The notes under the pieces: generated by a model | Seen by the model: the letters and a program-made list of their open reading frames with translations, nothing else | What the model was told of the DNA's origin: nothing | Databases searched by the model: none | Part shown: one piece after another, positions 60,401 to 64,000 of the stretch | Layout: the number at the start of each line of letters is the position of its first letter | Position numbering within the stretch: the first letter of the stretch is position 1 | Translations under genes and position numbers: made by a program | Assembly (NCBI GenBank): GCA_943737045.1 | Contig: CALSFV010000212.1 | Span: 791,001 to 855,000, forward strand | Length of the DNA: 64,000 nt | From: Parapristionchus giblindavisi | Lineage: Eukaryota > Nematoda > Chromadorea > Rhabditida > Diplogasteridae | Direction: 5' to 3'

Positions 60401-62132
60401 TTGATGGTGTAGACGTTGACGACTGTAATTAGACATTGTCTAATGGTTTGAGTAACTTGATAAGATCGATTGATGCAAGTGTTGTGCATAGGTCGAATAG
60501 CTAGGTAATCGGATTTCAAAATGCGGTCAGGTTTTTCGAATTTTGGCAAATTTGGCTCAAAATGCGGTCAGGTTTTTCGATTTTTGTGAAATTTTGGCTC
60601 AAAATGCGGTCAGGCTTGGTACTTTGTAACATACTTTTCGACCTATGGTGTTGTGCAACAAGTCACATCAGTGTTTTACGATACGCGCATAGCATTTAAA
60701 TTATATCTTATGAACAATGATTTCTCGATACGTTTCAGCATTACAGGACATTCTAATGAAAGAAATAATAATAAAAGAATGAAAATCGATTAATGATTAT
60801 CGTTCCCCAACTACAGTACCTGTTGCAGTCCCTCCTGTAGTACCTTCCCCACGTTACTCCTTCCTAATAGTGAGAGATACAGAGACATCAGATATGTGAC
60901 AACAGCACGAGTGTCCAGACCTTCACTTGATAGATCTACAATGAATCAATCGATAATCAATCAATCGATAATGGATCAGTACAATAATTAGCGCTGTCAA
61001 ATAAAGATATCATTGAGACACAGTAAATCTACATATTTATTTCTCCTTATTTTCCCTTAATCTAGGCTACCATCATCGTAGTATCGTATTCATCAGTACA
61101 TCAATTCTTATATTGCACATCATCTTATTTAGTTTATTTTGCTCCGCATAAAATATACTGTTGTTAACATTATTCCATATACCAATAACGTATCGTATTC
61201 CCTACCGTACCTCTGATCATTACATGTACAATAATCTACCGTATACCCCCCTGACTCCTCTACCGTACCTTTAACATGGAGTAATCGTGGCACTCCGTAC
61301 TTGGAGGCAGCCAGGGAGAAGGCTCCTTCGAGTCTTTCTGATGCACTCATTGCATCTACTGATGATAGTGAGACGGATTTGGGACTGAAAAGAAGGATAC
61401 TGTAGATAGCGAATCGAAGATACCGTAATCCCATGATAACAGTACCGTAACCAGAACGAAAAGAGTACCGTAACTTCCTATCATTCATCTACAAATTCTT
61501 TACCCATTATTCGAAGGCCAATGAACATCTTTCCCAAAACTGACCAACTAAATAACCAGTAGAAACCACAAATCAACCGGTCTATCGCCAAAAGTATAAA
61601 GAATAAATAAATCAATAACTCTCATATCTAATCGATAATCAATCAATATGACTTACTCGAAAGCGTGCAATAGTACATTGAATGCGTGTCCATCTCTCCA
61701 ACTGGAAGTGAAATCCATAATGGATGTCTCCTCGTATGCTTTCGCTGTCTCCACACACCATGTCTTGATTGCTTCAGAGACCTGAAAATAAGGGAACTGG
61801 ATGATCATAAAAAATATAAAATAATATTTTTATATATAAAATAATATTTTCAAACATAGCTTTTAGTAAATGCAATGATTAATGAACTTGGAGTTACTGG
61901 TCTCGTCTTACAAGTTTACTTACTGGTCTCGTCTTGTTAGTTATGAGAAATGATTATAGTGATTTAACAACGTAACGCATACCAACATTCTTATTTGATT
62001 GCATCATGAAACCAGAAAATCACTGCTCGACACAAAAAATATTTAAAAATAAACCTTTTCTTCATTAATGGGAGGTGGTCCAAATCGTCTCCAGAACAGT
62101 TGCACCAATGTCCACCAAGTGTTGAGTACTGC
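4399..62132 (-). CDS. dys-1: Dystrophin orthologue, 5'-incomplete, 108 exons seen
   Basis: Dystrophin links cortical actin to the membrane dystrophin-glycoprotein complex in muscle and neurons. Splice sites and phase were followed through 108 exons. Their lengths sum to 11268 nt, giving 3755 codons and a TAA stop at 4399-4401. Domain order is CH2, linker, spectrin rod, WW, EF-hand region, ZZ finger and C-terminal coiled coil, which is the dystrophin arrangement. CH1 is missing because it lies upstream of this window. Human dystrophin is about 3685 residues; here the in-window part alone is longer, mostly because of a 276-residue acidic insert (exon 28558-29385). Larger introns hold mobile elements, two tRNA genes and pyrimidine tracts. 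Exon coordinates are given in the domain entries below. A few in-phase microexons could have been missed. One exon (8245-8322) has no canonical acceptor. Confidence 0.96.
6871..9370. repeat. Purine/pyrimidine-rich intronic tracts
   Basis: Two introns here are long polypurine stretches on the plus strand (pyrimidine on the dys-1 sense strand). They include (GAGGGA)n near 8529-8592, (GA)n at 8780-8793 and a 17-base G run at about 8795-8811. From 9175 the bias flips to CT-rich on the plus strand. Long open frames here are composition artefacts. Confidence 0.8.
8245..10463 (-). CDS. dys-1: dys-1 exons 99-102: post-ZZ segment
   Basis: Exons are 10371-10463, 9893-9969, 9485-9590 and 8245-8322 (residues 3408-3525). 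[18 protein letters not shown] matches the conserved segment just after the ZZ domain. The next two exons are Ala/Pro/Ser-rich with [20 protein letters not shown]. Exon 8245-8322 encodes [20 protein letters not shown] then SFMIAQ, matching the family's LIAQY-type motif before the coiled coil. However its upstream border reads CCTTTCG, not an AG acceptor. It is placed by homology and by phase 0 on both sides. The true border may be non-canonical, or one base may be missing from the sequence. Confidence 0.85.
9776..9843. repeat. 100-bp fold-back family, copy a (shortened)
   Basis: GAGCTAATTTTTTTTCTTCT, then CCGCTCTTCCAAAGCTCTCT and CGTAGAGCGGAGAGTTTC. The second arm has lost its middle. Confidence 0.7.
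10534..10951 (-). CDS. dys-1: dys-1 exons 97-98: ZZ zinc finger
   Basis: Exons are 10868-10951 and 10534-10605 (52 residues). [22 protein letters not shown] and [10 protein letters not shown] supply the CxxC, CxxC, CxxC and HxxxH-type ligands of the ZZ domain of dystrophin, dystrobrevin and p300. The domain completes the dystroglycan-binding module. The donor side of exon 10534-10605 is followed by (GATCTTT)n heptamers. Confidence 0.96.
10747..10841. repeat. 100-bp fold-back family, copy b
   Basis: GGCTTTAAAGACACACC, AATTTTACTCTCC, GCTCTCTCGTAG and AAAGCGAGAGAG occur in order with a degraded right end. Confidence 0.7.
11045..12733 (-). CDS. dys-1: dys-1 exons 91-96: EF-hand region
   Basis: Exons are 12661-12733, 12260-12429, 12051-12136, 11799-11875, 11501-11578 and 11045-11167 (residues about 3153-3355). 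[74 protein letters not shown] and [17 protein letters not shown] follow the dystrophin/utrophin EF1-EF2 region motif by motif. In dystrophins this pair buttresses the WW domain for dystroglycan binding and does not appear to bind calcium strongly. Splicing is phase-consistent throughout. Confidence 0.95.
12920..13527 (-). CDS. dys-1: dys-1 exons 89-90: hinge 4 and WW domain
   Basis: Exons are 13369-13527 and 12920-13015 (residues about 3069-3152). The sequence [19 protein letters not shown] joins across the intron to [12 protein letters not shown]. This gives the two signature tryptophans of a WW domain with YYI between them and the terminal WDHP. It aligns closely with the human dystrophin WW, where the domain, with the EF hands, binds the PPxY tail of beta-dystroglycan. 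[20 protein letters not shown] then leads into the EF-hand region. All key WW residues look intact. Confidence 0.96.
13732..13832. repeat. 100-bp fold-back family, copy c
   Basis: CTGAGCTAATCTGAAACTCT, CCGCTTTGGCAACGCTCTCT and, inverted, AGAACATTGTCAGAGTGGAG. It is a clear hairpin with a short loop. Confidence 0.85.
14123..17031 (-). CDS. dys-1: dys-1 exons 84-88: last spectrin repeats before WW
   Basis: Exons are 16920-17031, 16481-16545, 15360-15445, 15056-15161 and 14123-14262 (residues 2899 to about 3068). The first carries an acidic loop ([11 protein letters not shown]). Then come [39 protein letters not shown] and [20 protein letters not shown], followed by an Ala-rich stretch ending [10 protein letters not shown]. 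This position matches the final dystrophin repeat and the start of hinge 4. A remnant end of the Tc1/mariner family lies beside the donor of exon 15360-15445. Confidence 0.9.
15236..15345 (+). mobile_element. Solo end of the same Tc1/mariner family
   Basis: Starting after TA, the sequence CAGAGTGTAGCGTAATTACT and the following 100 bp align with the left end of the element at 50185, including CTCTCCTGAGCGCATG, TTGAGCAAATCG and ACATTTTATCAACAA. The match stops about 14 nt short of the donor of dys-1 exon 15360-15445. It is a truncated relic. Confidence 0.8.
17089..22067 (-). CDS. dys-1: dys-1 exons 73-83: spectrin repeats
   Basis: Exons are 21960-22067, 21645-21727, 21239-21390, 20825-20952, 20184-20269, 18598-18712, 18349-18423, 18033-18125, 17725-17804, 17494-17584 and 17089-17190 (residues 2528-2898). 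Repeat features include [64 protein letters not shown] and [18 protein letters not shown]. Exon 20184-20269 was found by phase: the exons on either side (phases 0 and 2) do not join without it, and it supplies the missing helix C tryptophan. The start of 21239-21390 uses a TTAAG acceptor. Confidence 0.89.
18850..19290. repeat. (GA)n tract in a dys-1 intron
   Basis: Nearly uninterrupted GA repeats at about 19136-19216 within a wider GA-rich region. The Ser/Leu-rich frames across it are artefacts of the repeat. Confidence 0.85.
19302..19492. mobile_element. CATACATGGG MITE (191 bp)
   Basis: Ends CATACATGGG and CCCATGTATG with a perfect 8-bp duplication AGACAGAT (19294-19301 and 19493-19500). 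The interior has four variants of GCCCCCTGTAAAAT. It lies next to a long (GA)n tract in a dys-1 intron. Confidence 0.85.
22510..23050 (-). CDS. dys-1: dys-1 exons 71-72: second acidic/Ser-rich interruption of the rod
   Basis: Exons are 22904-23050 and 22510-22638 (residues 2436-2527). The first reads [20 protein letters not shown] and then a highly charged [16 protein letters not shown] and EDEDEEDE. The second has [19 protein letters not shown] before a basic patch [12 protein letters not shown]. Low complexity and lack of hydrophobic heptads suggest disorder, so this is a second hinge-like interruption. Both exons are in phase 0 on each side, so they could be skipped without a frameshift. 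Confidence 0.85.
23245..27135 (-). CDS. dys-1: dys-1 exons 60-70: spectrin repeats
   Basis: Exons are 27043-27135, 26776-26877, 26376-26447, 26132-26221, 25808-25903, 25547-25671, 24965-25109, 24608-24727, 24378-24542, 23922-24035 and 23245-23307 (residues 2041-2435). Helical repeats are evident: [69 protein letters not shown] and [20 protein letters not shown]. The donor of 25547-25671 was fixed by phase, since it gives ELSSW across the junction. A plus-strand tRNA-Val gene lies between exons 26776-26877 and 26376-26447. Confidence 0.9.
25209..25392. mobile_element. TACTCTGG inverted-repeat MITE (184 bp)
   Basis: Ends TACTCTGGAATTTCA and TGAAATACCAGAGTA are inverted copies. The interior has repeated ACTTGAAGT and ACTTGTAAGTCTACTT motifs. 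A diverged relative is at 33948-34125. Confidence 0.72.
26546..26618 (+). tRNA. tRNA-Val(AAC)
   Basis: A 73-nt cloverleaf with all stems perfect: acceptor GATCTCG/CGAGATC, anticodon stem TCTGT/ACAGA around CTAACAC (anticodon AAC), and T arm GGCGG-TTCGAGC-CCGCC. TGGTGTAGTGG is the A box. A TTTTT run a few bases downstream is a pol III terminator. The gene sits in a dys-1 intron on the opposite strand to dys-1. Confidence 0.97.
27618..28362 (-). CDS. dys-1: dys-1 exons 57-59: charged Lys/Glu-rich segment
   Basis: Exons are 28295-28362, 27825-27882 and 27618-27766 (residues about 1949-2040). They encode [39 protein letters not shown] and a run rich in Glu and Lys ([20 protein letters not shown]). 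The segment extends the disordered insert begun in the preceding exon, so the rod is interrupted for roughly 360 residues. All three junctions are phase 1 or 0 and consistent. Function is unknown; it may be a hinge that is an enlarged nematode equivalent of a dystrophin hinge. Confidence 0.86.
28558..29385 (-). CDS. dys-1: dys-1 exon 56: 828-nt acidic insert with EIKDQ repeats
   Basis: This is by far the longest exon (276 codons; the others average about 97 nt). It starts inside a helix ([20 protein letters not shown]) and continues into a Glu/Ser/Lys-rich, probably disordered region. There are about 13 copies or variants of the pentad [EK]IKDQ, the densest being a run near 28660-28850 such as [20 protein letters not shown]. 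The DNA of these pentads is GAGATCAAAGATCA, which is the heptamer repeat seen in introns, here in reverse orientation relative to transcription. It ends RSRSTSL with donor GTACGGTA. This length and composition have no counterpart in the human rod that I know of. Phase matches on both sides, so it is coding and not retained intron. Confidence 0.9.
29471..31257 (-). CDS. dys-1: dys-1 exons 51-55: spectrin repeat upstream of the acidic insert
   Basis: Exons are 31156-31257, 30546-30689, 30285-30353, 29859-29933 and 29471-29534 (residues 1522 to about 1672). They encode [59 protein letters not shown] and [20 protein letters not shown], with helix A tryptophans in VADWASRV and VEAWLAGQ. The acceptors TTCCAG, TTTGTAG and TTTGCAG are ordinary nematode types. 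A tRNA-Val gene lies between exons 31156-31257 and 30546-30689. Confidence 0.88.
30960..31032 (-). tRNA. tRNA-Val(AAC), second copy
   Basis: Same 73-nt sequence as the copy at 26546, with the same perfect stems and AAC anticodon, here on the dys-1 sense strand within the intron between exons 31156-31257 and 30546-30689. It is followed by TTTT runs in its own direction. Similarity stops close to the tRNA ends. Confidence 0.97.
32244..32318 (-). pseudogene. tRNA-like sequence (degenerate)
   Basis: On the minus strand a good T arm (GCGGG-TTCGAAT-CCCGT) and a D arm (TGTA/TACA) flank a loop TTTGTAA that would read TGT (Thr). The anticodon stem has two mismatches and the acceptor stem does not form. 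It is in the 3.7-kb dys-1 intron. Confidence 0.45.
33076..33166. repeat. 100-bp fold-back family, copy d
   Basis: AACTCTCCGCTCTGACAATG and GCGCTGCCAGAGCGGAGAGT are inverted copies around a TTTTTTGTCTACG loop. Confidence 0.85.
33948..34125. mobile_element. Diverged relative of the TACTCTGG MITE
   Basis: GGTATTTCAAAACTTGAAGT at the left and ACACTTCAAGTGTTGATACT at the right are inverted, with CTTAAAGTGACGTC and TTAAAGACTACTTTAACT motifs between. It resembles the 25209 element but has weaker ends. Confidence 0.55.
34436..34629. mobile_element. CATAAGTGGGCGCG MITE (194 bp)
   Basis: Begins CATAAGTGGGCGCGTG and ends CAGCGTGCCCACCTATG, with a perfect 8-bp duplication ACCCTCTC (34428-34435 and 34630-34637). 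The flanks are CT-rich, so the duplication is slightly less telling. Internal units GCGCACAGCCTTGCCTC occur several times. Confidence 0.78.
34995..35817 (-). CDS. dys-1: dys-1 exons 48-50: end of a repeat and first acidic hinge
   Basis: Exons are 35741-35817, 35574-35656 and 34995-35095 (residues 1435-1521). The first reads [20 protein letters not shown]; the second [20 protein letters not shown]; the third is a highly charged stretch including [16 protein letters not shown]. Phases 2 and 1 at the inner junctions agree only with this exon set, which supports it. A CATACGTGGGCG-type element copy ends at 35558, 14 nt into the intron from the donor of exon 35574-35656. The 3.7-kb intron that follows is the largest complete one here. 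The acidic run most likely acts as a flexible hinge; partner binding is not known. Confidence 0.87.
35402..35558. mobile_element. CATACGTGGGCG MITE, copy 1 (157 bp)
   Basis: Begins CATGCGTGGGCGCATTGCCG and ends GCTGCCCACGTATG. Flanking octamers are GGTGAAGA and GGTGAAAA (7 of 8). Internal GCACCCGATCCACCCGATTT-type units recur. It ends 14 nt from the donor of dys-1 exon 35574-35656. Confidence 0.82.
36341..44906 (-). CDS. dys-1: dys-1 exons 37-47: spectrin repeats, including a 30-nt microexon
   Basis: Exons are 44877-44906, 43975-44082, 43593-43658, 41731-41796, 41606-41674, 41293-41406, 40538-40615, 40032-40090, 39680-39801, 39361-39443 and 36341-36442 (residues 1136-1434). The first is a 10-codon microexon ([10 protein letters not shown]) with a clean CTTTCAG acceptor and a GTTGGT donor. 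Typical repeat helices are [36 protein letters not shown] and [17 protein letters not shown]. The last exon ([20 protein letters not shown]) is acidic and leads into a hinge. The flanking introns contain the 1.6-kb and 2.4-kb fold-back elements. Confidence 0.9.
36794..39184. mobile_element. Fold-back element with about 0.82-kb inverted arms
   Basis: Positions 36794-37622 and 38366-39184 are near-identical inverted copies, beginning TATATGAGAGGAATCGC at the outside and ending near ACACGCGCGCGCC inside. The 0.74-kb spacer is unrelated and holds a tRNA-like sequence, a (GA)n tract and a G run. Each arm carries the same tandem duplication of GTGACGCGACCTCGGCTTAT. The outermost 50 bp are less alike than the rest. 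Open frames in the arms are mirror copies and no transposase is recognisable, so the element is non-autonomous. It fills the dys-1 intron between exons 39361-39443 and 36341-36442. Confidence 0.88.
37766..37836 (-). pseudogene. tRNA-like sequence inside the fold-back spacer
   Basis: On the minus strand a T-arm-like GCGGG-TTCGAAC-CCCGG and a D-arm-like GGCGTCGAGGTAAAGAGGC are visible, but the anticodon and acceptor stems do not fold cleanly. It lies in the unique spacer between the two arms of the 2.4-kb fold-back element. Confidence 0.35.
40677..40780. repeat. 100-bp fold-back family, copy e (most complete ends)
   Basis: Outer ends AGGCACACCCCAACCTAATT and AAATTAGCTCGGAATGTGCC are inverted, as are the inner CTCTCTCTCG and CGAGAGAGCATTGCCAGAGC. 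This copy best defines the full element. Confidence 0.87.
41967..43557. mobile_element. Tc1/mariner-type MITE with long inverted repeats
   Basis: Both ends read CAGTAGCGCCCAAAAGTCTG and are flanked by TA, the Tc1/mariner target. Inverted arms run about 0.55 kb (41967-42516 and 42988-43557), separated by a 0.47-kb spacer. Each arm contains a matching 72-codon open frame (42085-42303 minus and 43221-43439 plus), which I take as a by-product of arm identity. No DDE motif is present. It lies in a dys-1 intron. Confidence 0.85.
44280..44382. repeat. 100-bp fold-back family, copy f
   Basis: CACACCCCGAGCTAATTC, AACTCTCCGCTCTGGCAACA and GTTTCAAATTAACTGTGGCT in order. Confidence 0.82.
44907..46107. 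other. 1.2-kb dys-1 intron, GA-rich
   Basis: Polypurine-biased on the plus strand from 45170 to 45960, with GATCAAA heptamers near 45060 and 46080. No exon seen. Confidence 0.7.
46108..52874 (-). CDS. dys-1: dys-1 exons 21-36: spectrin repeats
   Basis: Exons are 52804-52874, 52504-52597, 52152-52232, 51805-51867, 51467-51555, 49551-49653, 49100-49189, 48810-48931, 48365-48488, 48069-48125, 47893-47943, 47690-47756, 47271-47362, 46970-47030, 46549-46669 and 46108-46219 (residues 670-1135). Amphipathic helices with spaced tryptophans recur, such as [38 protein letters not shown] and [17 protein letters not shown] Ser-rich loop ([17 protein letters not shown]) interrupts one repeat in exon 48365-48488. 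The donor of 46549-46669 was chosen because it alone keeps phase with the next exon. The intron at 49654-51466 holds a dead Tc1/mariner element. Confidence 0.9.
46260..46392 (+). mobile_element. CATAGGTCG MITE, copy 1 (133 bp)
   Basis: Starts CATAGGTCGAATAGCTAGGT and ends CATACTTTTCGACAAATG. The flanking octamers AACATCGC and AATATCGT match at 6 of 8 positions, a diverged target duplication. The interior holds the GGTCAGGTTTTTCGATTTTT unit. Confidence 0.8.
50409..50611 (+). mobile_element. CATAGGTCG MITE, copy 2 (203 bp), nested
   Basis: Runs from CATAGGTCGAATAG to CTTTTCGACCTATG with a perfect 8-bp duplication CCTATTCC (50401-50408 and 50612-50619). The interior has four tandem units of about 40 bp containing ATGCGGTCAGGTTTTT. 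It is inserted in the degraded Tc1/mariner element. Confidence 0.93.
50690..51160 (-). pseudogene. Tc1/mariner (maT-like) transposase remnant
   Basis: Recognisable pieces in shifting frames are [19 protein letters not shown] (first catalytic Asp), [26 protein letters not shown] and [11 protein letters not shown] (third catalytic Asp). There is a TGA after DSKEADES, a TAG after LGAKLN and at least two frameshifts. In the block usually containing QQDxAPxH the Asp is replaced by Ser, so the catalytic site is lost. The element cannot be autonomous. Confidence 0.88.
51985..52105 (-). mobile_element. CATAGGTCG MITE, copy 3 (121 bp), inverted
   Basis: Runs from CATAGGTCGAAAAG to CTATTCGACATATG with a perfect 8-bp duplication ACCTTTGC (51977-51984 and 52106-52113). 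The GGTCAGGTTTTTCGATG units read on the minus strand. Confidence 0.9.
52260..52303. repeat. (ATT)n microsatellite
   Basis: About 14 ATT units next to dys-1 exon 52152-52232. Similar ATT/AAT tracts occur at 15470-15492, 22486-22500, 30717-30749 and 57437-57473. Confidence 0.9.
53249..58811 (-). CDS. dys-1: dys-1 exons 8-20: first spectrin repeats of the rod
   Basis: Exons are 58750-58811, 58056-58158, 57313-57435, 56648-56770, 56281-56361, 56048-56111, 55511-55641, 54947-55006, 54609-54692, 54377-54418, 54077-54151, 53612-53707 and 53249-53350 (residues 288-669). Repeat 1 closely follows dystrophin R1: [12 protein letters not shown], then [18 protein letters not shown], then [17 protein letters not shown]. 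Repeat 2 carries [18 protein letters not shown], and [18 protein letters not shown] is its helix C. Conserved tryptophans of helices A and C are visible in most repeats. Exon 54377-54418 is only 42 nt. The rod is an elastic spacer and a binding surface for actin, microtubules and signalling partners in the family; specific partners cannot be read here. Confidence 0.93.
58505..58604. repeat. 100-bp fold-back family, copy g
   Basis: GGCATACCCCGAGTTAATTT, CCGCTCTGGCGATACTCTCT and, inverted, GAGAGTGTTGCCAGAGC. Confidence 0.85.
58872..59075. mobile_element. CATACGTGGGCG MITE, copy 2 (204 bp)
   Basis: Begins CAAACGTGGGCACCACTGCC and ends GTCCGCCCACGTATG, with a perfect 8-bp duplication GTTCACGT (58864-58871 and 59076-59083). 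Inside are repeated CCGACCCCCCGATTTTTGC units and a 27-base C run (59012-59038). Confidence 0.88.
59449..60422 (-). CDS. dys-1: dys-1 exons 5-7: Ser/Thr/Ala/Gln linker before the rod
   Basis: Exons are 60362-60422, 59928-60163 and 59449-59577 (about 142 residues, 146-287). The first two are rich in Ser, Thr, Ala and Val, followed by a basic and Gln-rich patch ([16 protein letters not shown]). The third opens [14 protein letters not shown], runs through a serine tract and a basic [20 protein letters not shown], where helix A of spectrin repeat 1 begins. The position corresponds to hinge 1 between the CH domains and the rod, and it probably is disordered. Phase is continuous across all junctions. 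The acceptor of the 59928-60163 exon is followed upstream by the (GATCTTT)n heptamer seen at many intron ends. Confidence 0.88.
59664..59762. repeat. 100-bp fold-back family, copy h (partial)
   Basis: Only the right half is well kept: GAAAGTATTGCCCGAGCGGA then GAGTTTCAACTTATTG. Confidence 0.65.
60487..60647 (+). mobile_element. CATAGGTCG MITE, copy 4 (161 bp)
   Basis: Runs from CATAGGTCGAATAG to CTTTTCGACCTATG with a perfect 8-bp duplication GTGTTGTG (60479-60486 and 60648-60655). It has three internal units of about 40 bp. Confidence 0.93.
60820..62132 (-). CDS. dys-1: dys-1 exons 1-4 in window: second calponin-homology domain
   Basis: Exons are 62055-62132, 61657-61781, 61269-61384 and 60820-60935 (residues 1-145 of the in-window protein). 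The first exon encodes the CH1-CH2 linker, with [13 protein letters not shown]. The next gives [12 protein letters not shown] then [18 protein letters not shown], the signature of the second CH domain of dystrophin and spectrin. The third has [18 protein letters not shown] and the fourth [14 protein letters not shown], matching the last helices of CH2. Together with CH1 this domain binds F-actin in the family. The linker is divergent from vertebrate dystrophin. Donors of exons three and four read GTACGGTA and GTACTGTA. No CH1 exon was found between 62133 and 64000. Confidence 0.93.
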
Positions 62133-64000
62133 CTGAAGGAAGATAAAACCTCATTACAGCGTACTACTGTATTCATGGACTACTATCTTTTAAACTACTG
62201 TAATGTTTGTTACCTTACAGTAATACCGTATTACTCTACCGTATTTCAACATTACTTGCACACTCCCCAACCTATAGATTACAGAGTACTATGAGAGTAA
62301 CCCACTGAAATCTAGTTTCAACACCGCTATATTCATCCCTGACACAAGTTGCTATGCTTCCGATTCTACTGACTGATAGGCAATACACTATATATAGTAT
62401 GCCTATTACCATCATGTCCTATACCTTTCCTGTTTTCCACACACTCCCATATAGAATTGCATGGTTCGTACCCCTACTTTTTAATACCAATGCAATGCTA
62501 CTTTTTTCTCTGAATTCACAAAATTATTCTTATTATAATTTTCATTAAATCAATCCCATTACCGTATCATATCTCATCCACTATTCCCTTCATCCGACTC
62601 ATTCCATCCCTTTATATTCCTTCATTCATTATCATAATCTCCATCTACAAATCATCTACTCGTTCTATCCATCTTCATCTTCATCTCTTCTTCCATACCT
62701 CCTGTCATACATTTTCATTCCCTCATAATGTGATGATCAATCCACTATATAAAAAGATCCTGTGAGGGCGCCGAACATGTATGATCTCCTGTTATTCATT
62801 AACACATTCATTGATCCATTGCAGTAGTCTACTATCTCTCTGTCTGCGTCTCTATCCTATTCTCGCTCTCTCATCTCTGGTGATATCTTTCTCTCACTAG
62901 ATTCACTCGTACAACCTGGCAGATTCCCGTTCCATCATCAATCCAAATTGGCCATTTGTTCATACAAGTCCGATAAACGTAGATTATAAGGTTTGAATAT
63001 ACAAACCGACAACTTATGTCCCTTTCTACCTCTTCACTTCATCATCACTCATTTATGACTCCACATCCATCCCCCACTCTCTACCTCTGCTTTTTCAACT
63101 TCCTCTCCCTCTCCCCTAACTCTCCCTCTCTCCTCATTCTCCTTTTCCTCTACCTCTTCCTCTCCCCCATCTTCTTCCTCTCCCTCTCCCTTCACTTGAT
63201 GACTCGAAGATCGCAGTTTATGAAGCAAGTGGAGATTCTCCACTGGAGAAGAAGAGAAGATGATATGGGGGACAACAGGCGAGATATAAAGAGAGATTGA
63301 GAGAATTAGAGATAATGGAAAAGTAGAGGCAGATAGTGGTTCAGAGGTCCACATTCAAGAGGTACACGAATAACGAGAGAGAGAGAGAGAGATTGAGAGA
63401 GAGAGAGTCGATGACGTCATAACAGTCATCTAATCGATAATCGGAGGGCCTGTGAATATCGCTGACGGATTTCAAGCGCATTGTGGCTAACCGAAATATA
63501 CTGATAATTCAATGGAAATCGTCAATTCATGATTCTGTTTCAAGCTTGGCTACTCATCGATTCCAAAATTAAGCAGGTGGGTTCATCCCTCGGGATAACT
63601 ACTCTGGTATTTTTTTCCAGCCTGGAACCCGGTATATTTCCAGCCTGGCCAACCGCATGGATCCAGTCTGGAAATTTACCGGGTTCCAGGCTGGAAACGT
63701 TACCGGGTTCCAGACTGGAAAGGCGTTAGCGGGTTCCAGACTGGAAATGATACCGGGTTCCAGGCTGGAAATGCTACCGTGTTCCTGGTAGCTTAGTAGT
63801 AATTCGCACCATTCACTTCTCAAGGTTTTATCTGTTTCTTAGAGTAATGAAATAACAACAAACAAAACAAGCAATATGTACAAGATATAACGAGGTACAA
63901 TGGGACAATATCAATTCACTATTGTACAGTTTAACGAAAAATCAATATGAAGCGAGAAAAAATTGTGAACAATTACAGCGGTTACTTCAGGTCCATTCCT
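62133..64000. other. Upstream dys-1 intron sequence, no CH1 exon found
   Basis: No convincing exon on either strand. It holds a CT-rich stretch (63080-63200, with a Glu-rich artefact frame on the minus strand), a (GA)n tract near 63379-63406 and the minisatellite at 63616-63795. Confidence 0.7.
63616..63795. repeat. 24-26-bp minisatellite with TTCCAG/CTGGAA palindromes
   Basis: At least five units of TACCGGGTTCCAGGCTGGAA spaced 24-26 bp (unit starts near 63681, 63705, 63731, 63755 and 63779), with decayed units from 63616. Each unit carries the inverted pair TTCCAG and CTGGAA. It is upstream of the first CH2 exon, presumably in an intron. Confidence 0.9.

Noticed and set aside
1..64000. CRISPR arrays, operons of bacterial type, rRNA genes.
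   Set aside because: None present; this is spliced eukaryotic DNA and the regular repeats seen are minisatellites, MITEs or simple repeats.

Overview
The window is nematode nuclear DNA dominated by one gene: the dystrophin orthologue dys-1, on the minus strand. Its 5' end (actin-binding CH domain 1) lies beyond position 64000 and its stop codon is at 4399-4401. I reconstructed 108 coding exons (mean about 104 nt) by following splice sites and reading phase exon by exon. They sum to 11268 nt, an exact multiple of three: 3755 codons plus a stop, with no internal stop. The domain order is that of a full-length dystrophin: CH2 (62.1-60.8 kb), a Ser/Ala/Gln linker, a long spectrin-repeat rod broken by acidic disordered segments, WW (13.5-12.9 kb), EF-hand region, ZZ zinc finger (10.95-10.5 kb) and the C-terminal coiled coil. 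Nematode origin is inferred from short introns, TTTCAG-type acceptors, a trans-splice-like acceptor on the neighbouring gene and the dys-1 sequence. The very high exon number suggests an intron-rich lineage such as the diplogastrids, but the species is not proven.

Beyond the dys-1 3' end (positions 1-4398) I see two partial genes of unknown function. One is on the minus strand with its start at 1276 and runs off the window. The other is on the plus strand, with its last two exons at 2605-2730 and 3021-3068, convergent with dys-1. Two intact, apparently identical tRNA-Val(AAC) genes sit in dys-1 introns in opposite orientations, and three degenerate tRNA-like sequences are also present.

The introns hold most of the other structure. 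There is a (GATCTTT)n heptamer at many intron ends, always in the same orientation relative to dys-1. There are CTACNGTA-type 8-mers that also form many of the donor sites. Several families of non-autonomous DNA transposons are present, including a set with CATA-starting terminal inverted repeats, 8-bp target duplications and internal tandem repeats, one of them nested inside a dead Tc1/mariner element. Two large fold-back elements (2.4 and 1.6 kb), an eight-copy 100-bp fold-back family, and long purine/pyrimidine tracts fill the larger introns.

The most striking link between intron and protein is the 828-nt exon at 28558-29385. It encodes an acidic insert built on repeated EIKDQ motifs, which is the same GATCAAA heptamer read as codons, in the only orientation that lacks stop codons.
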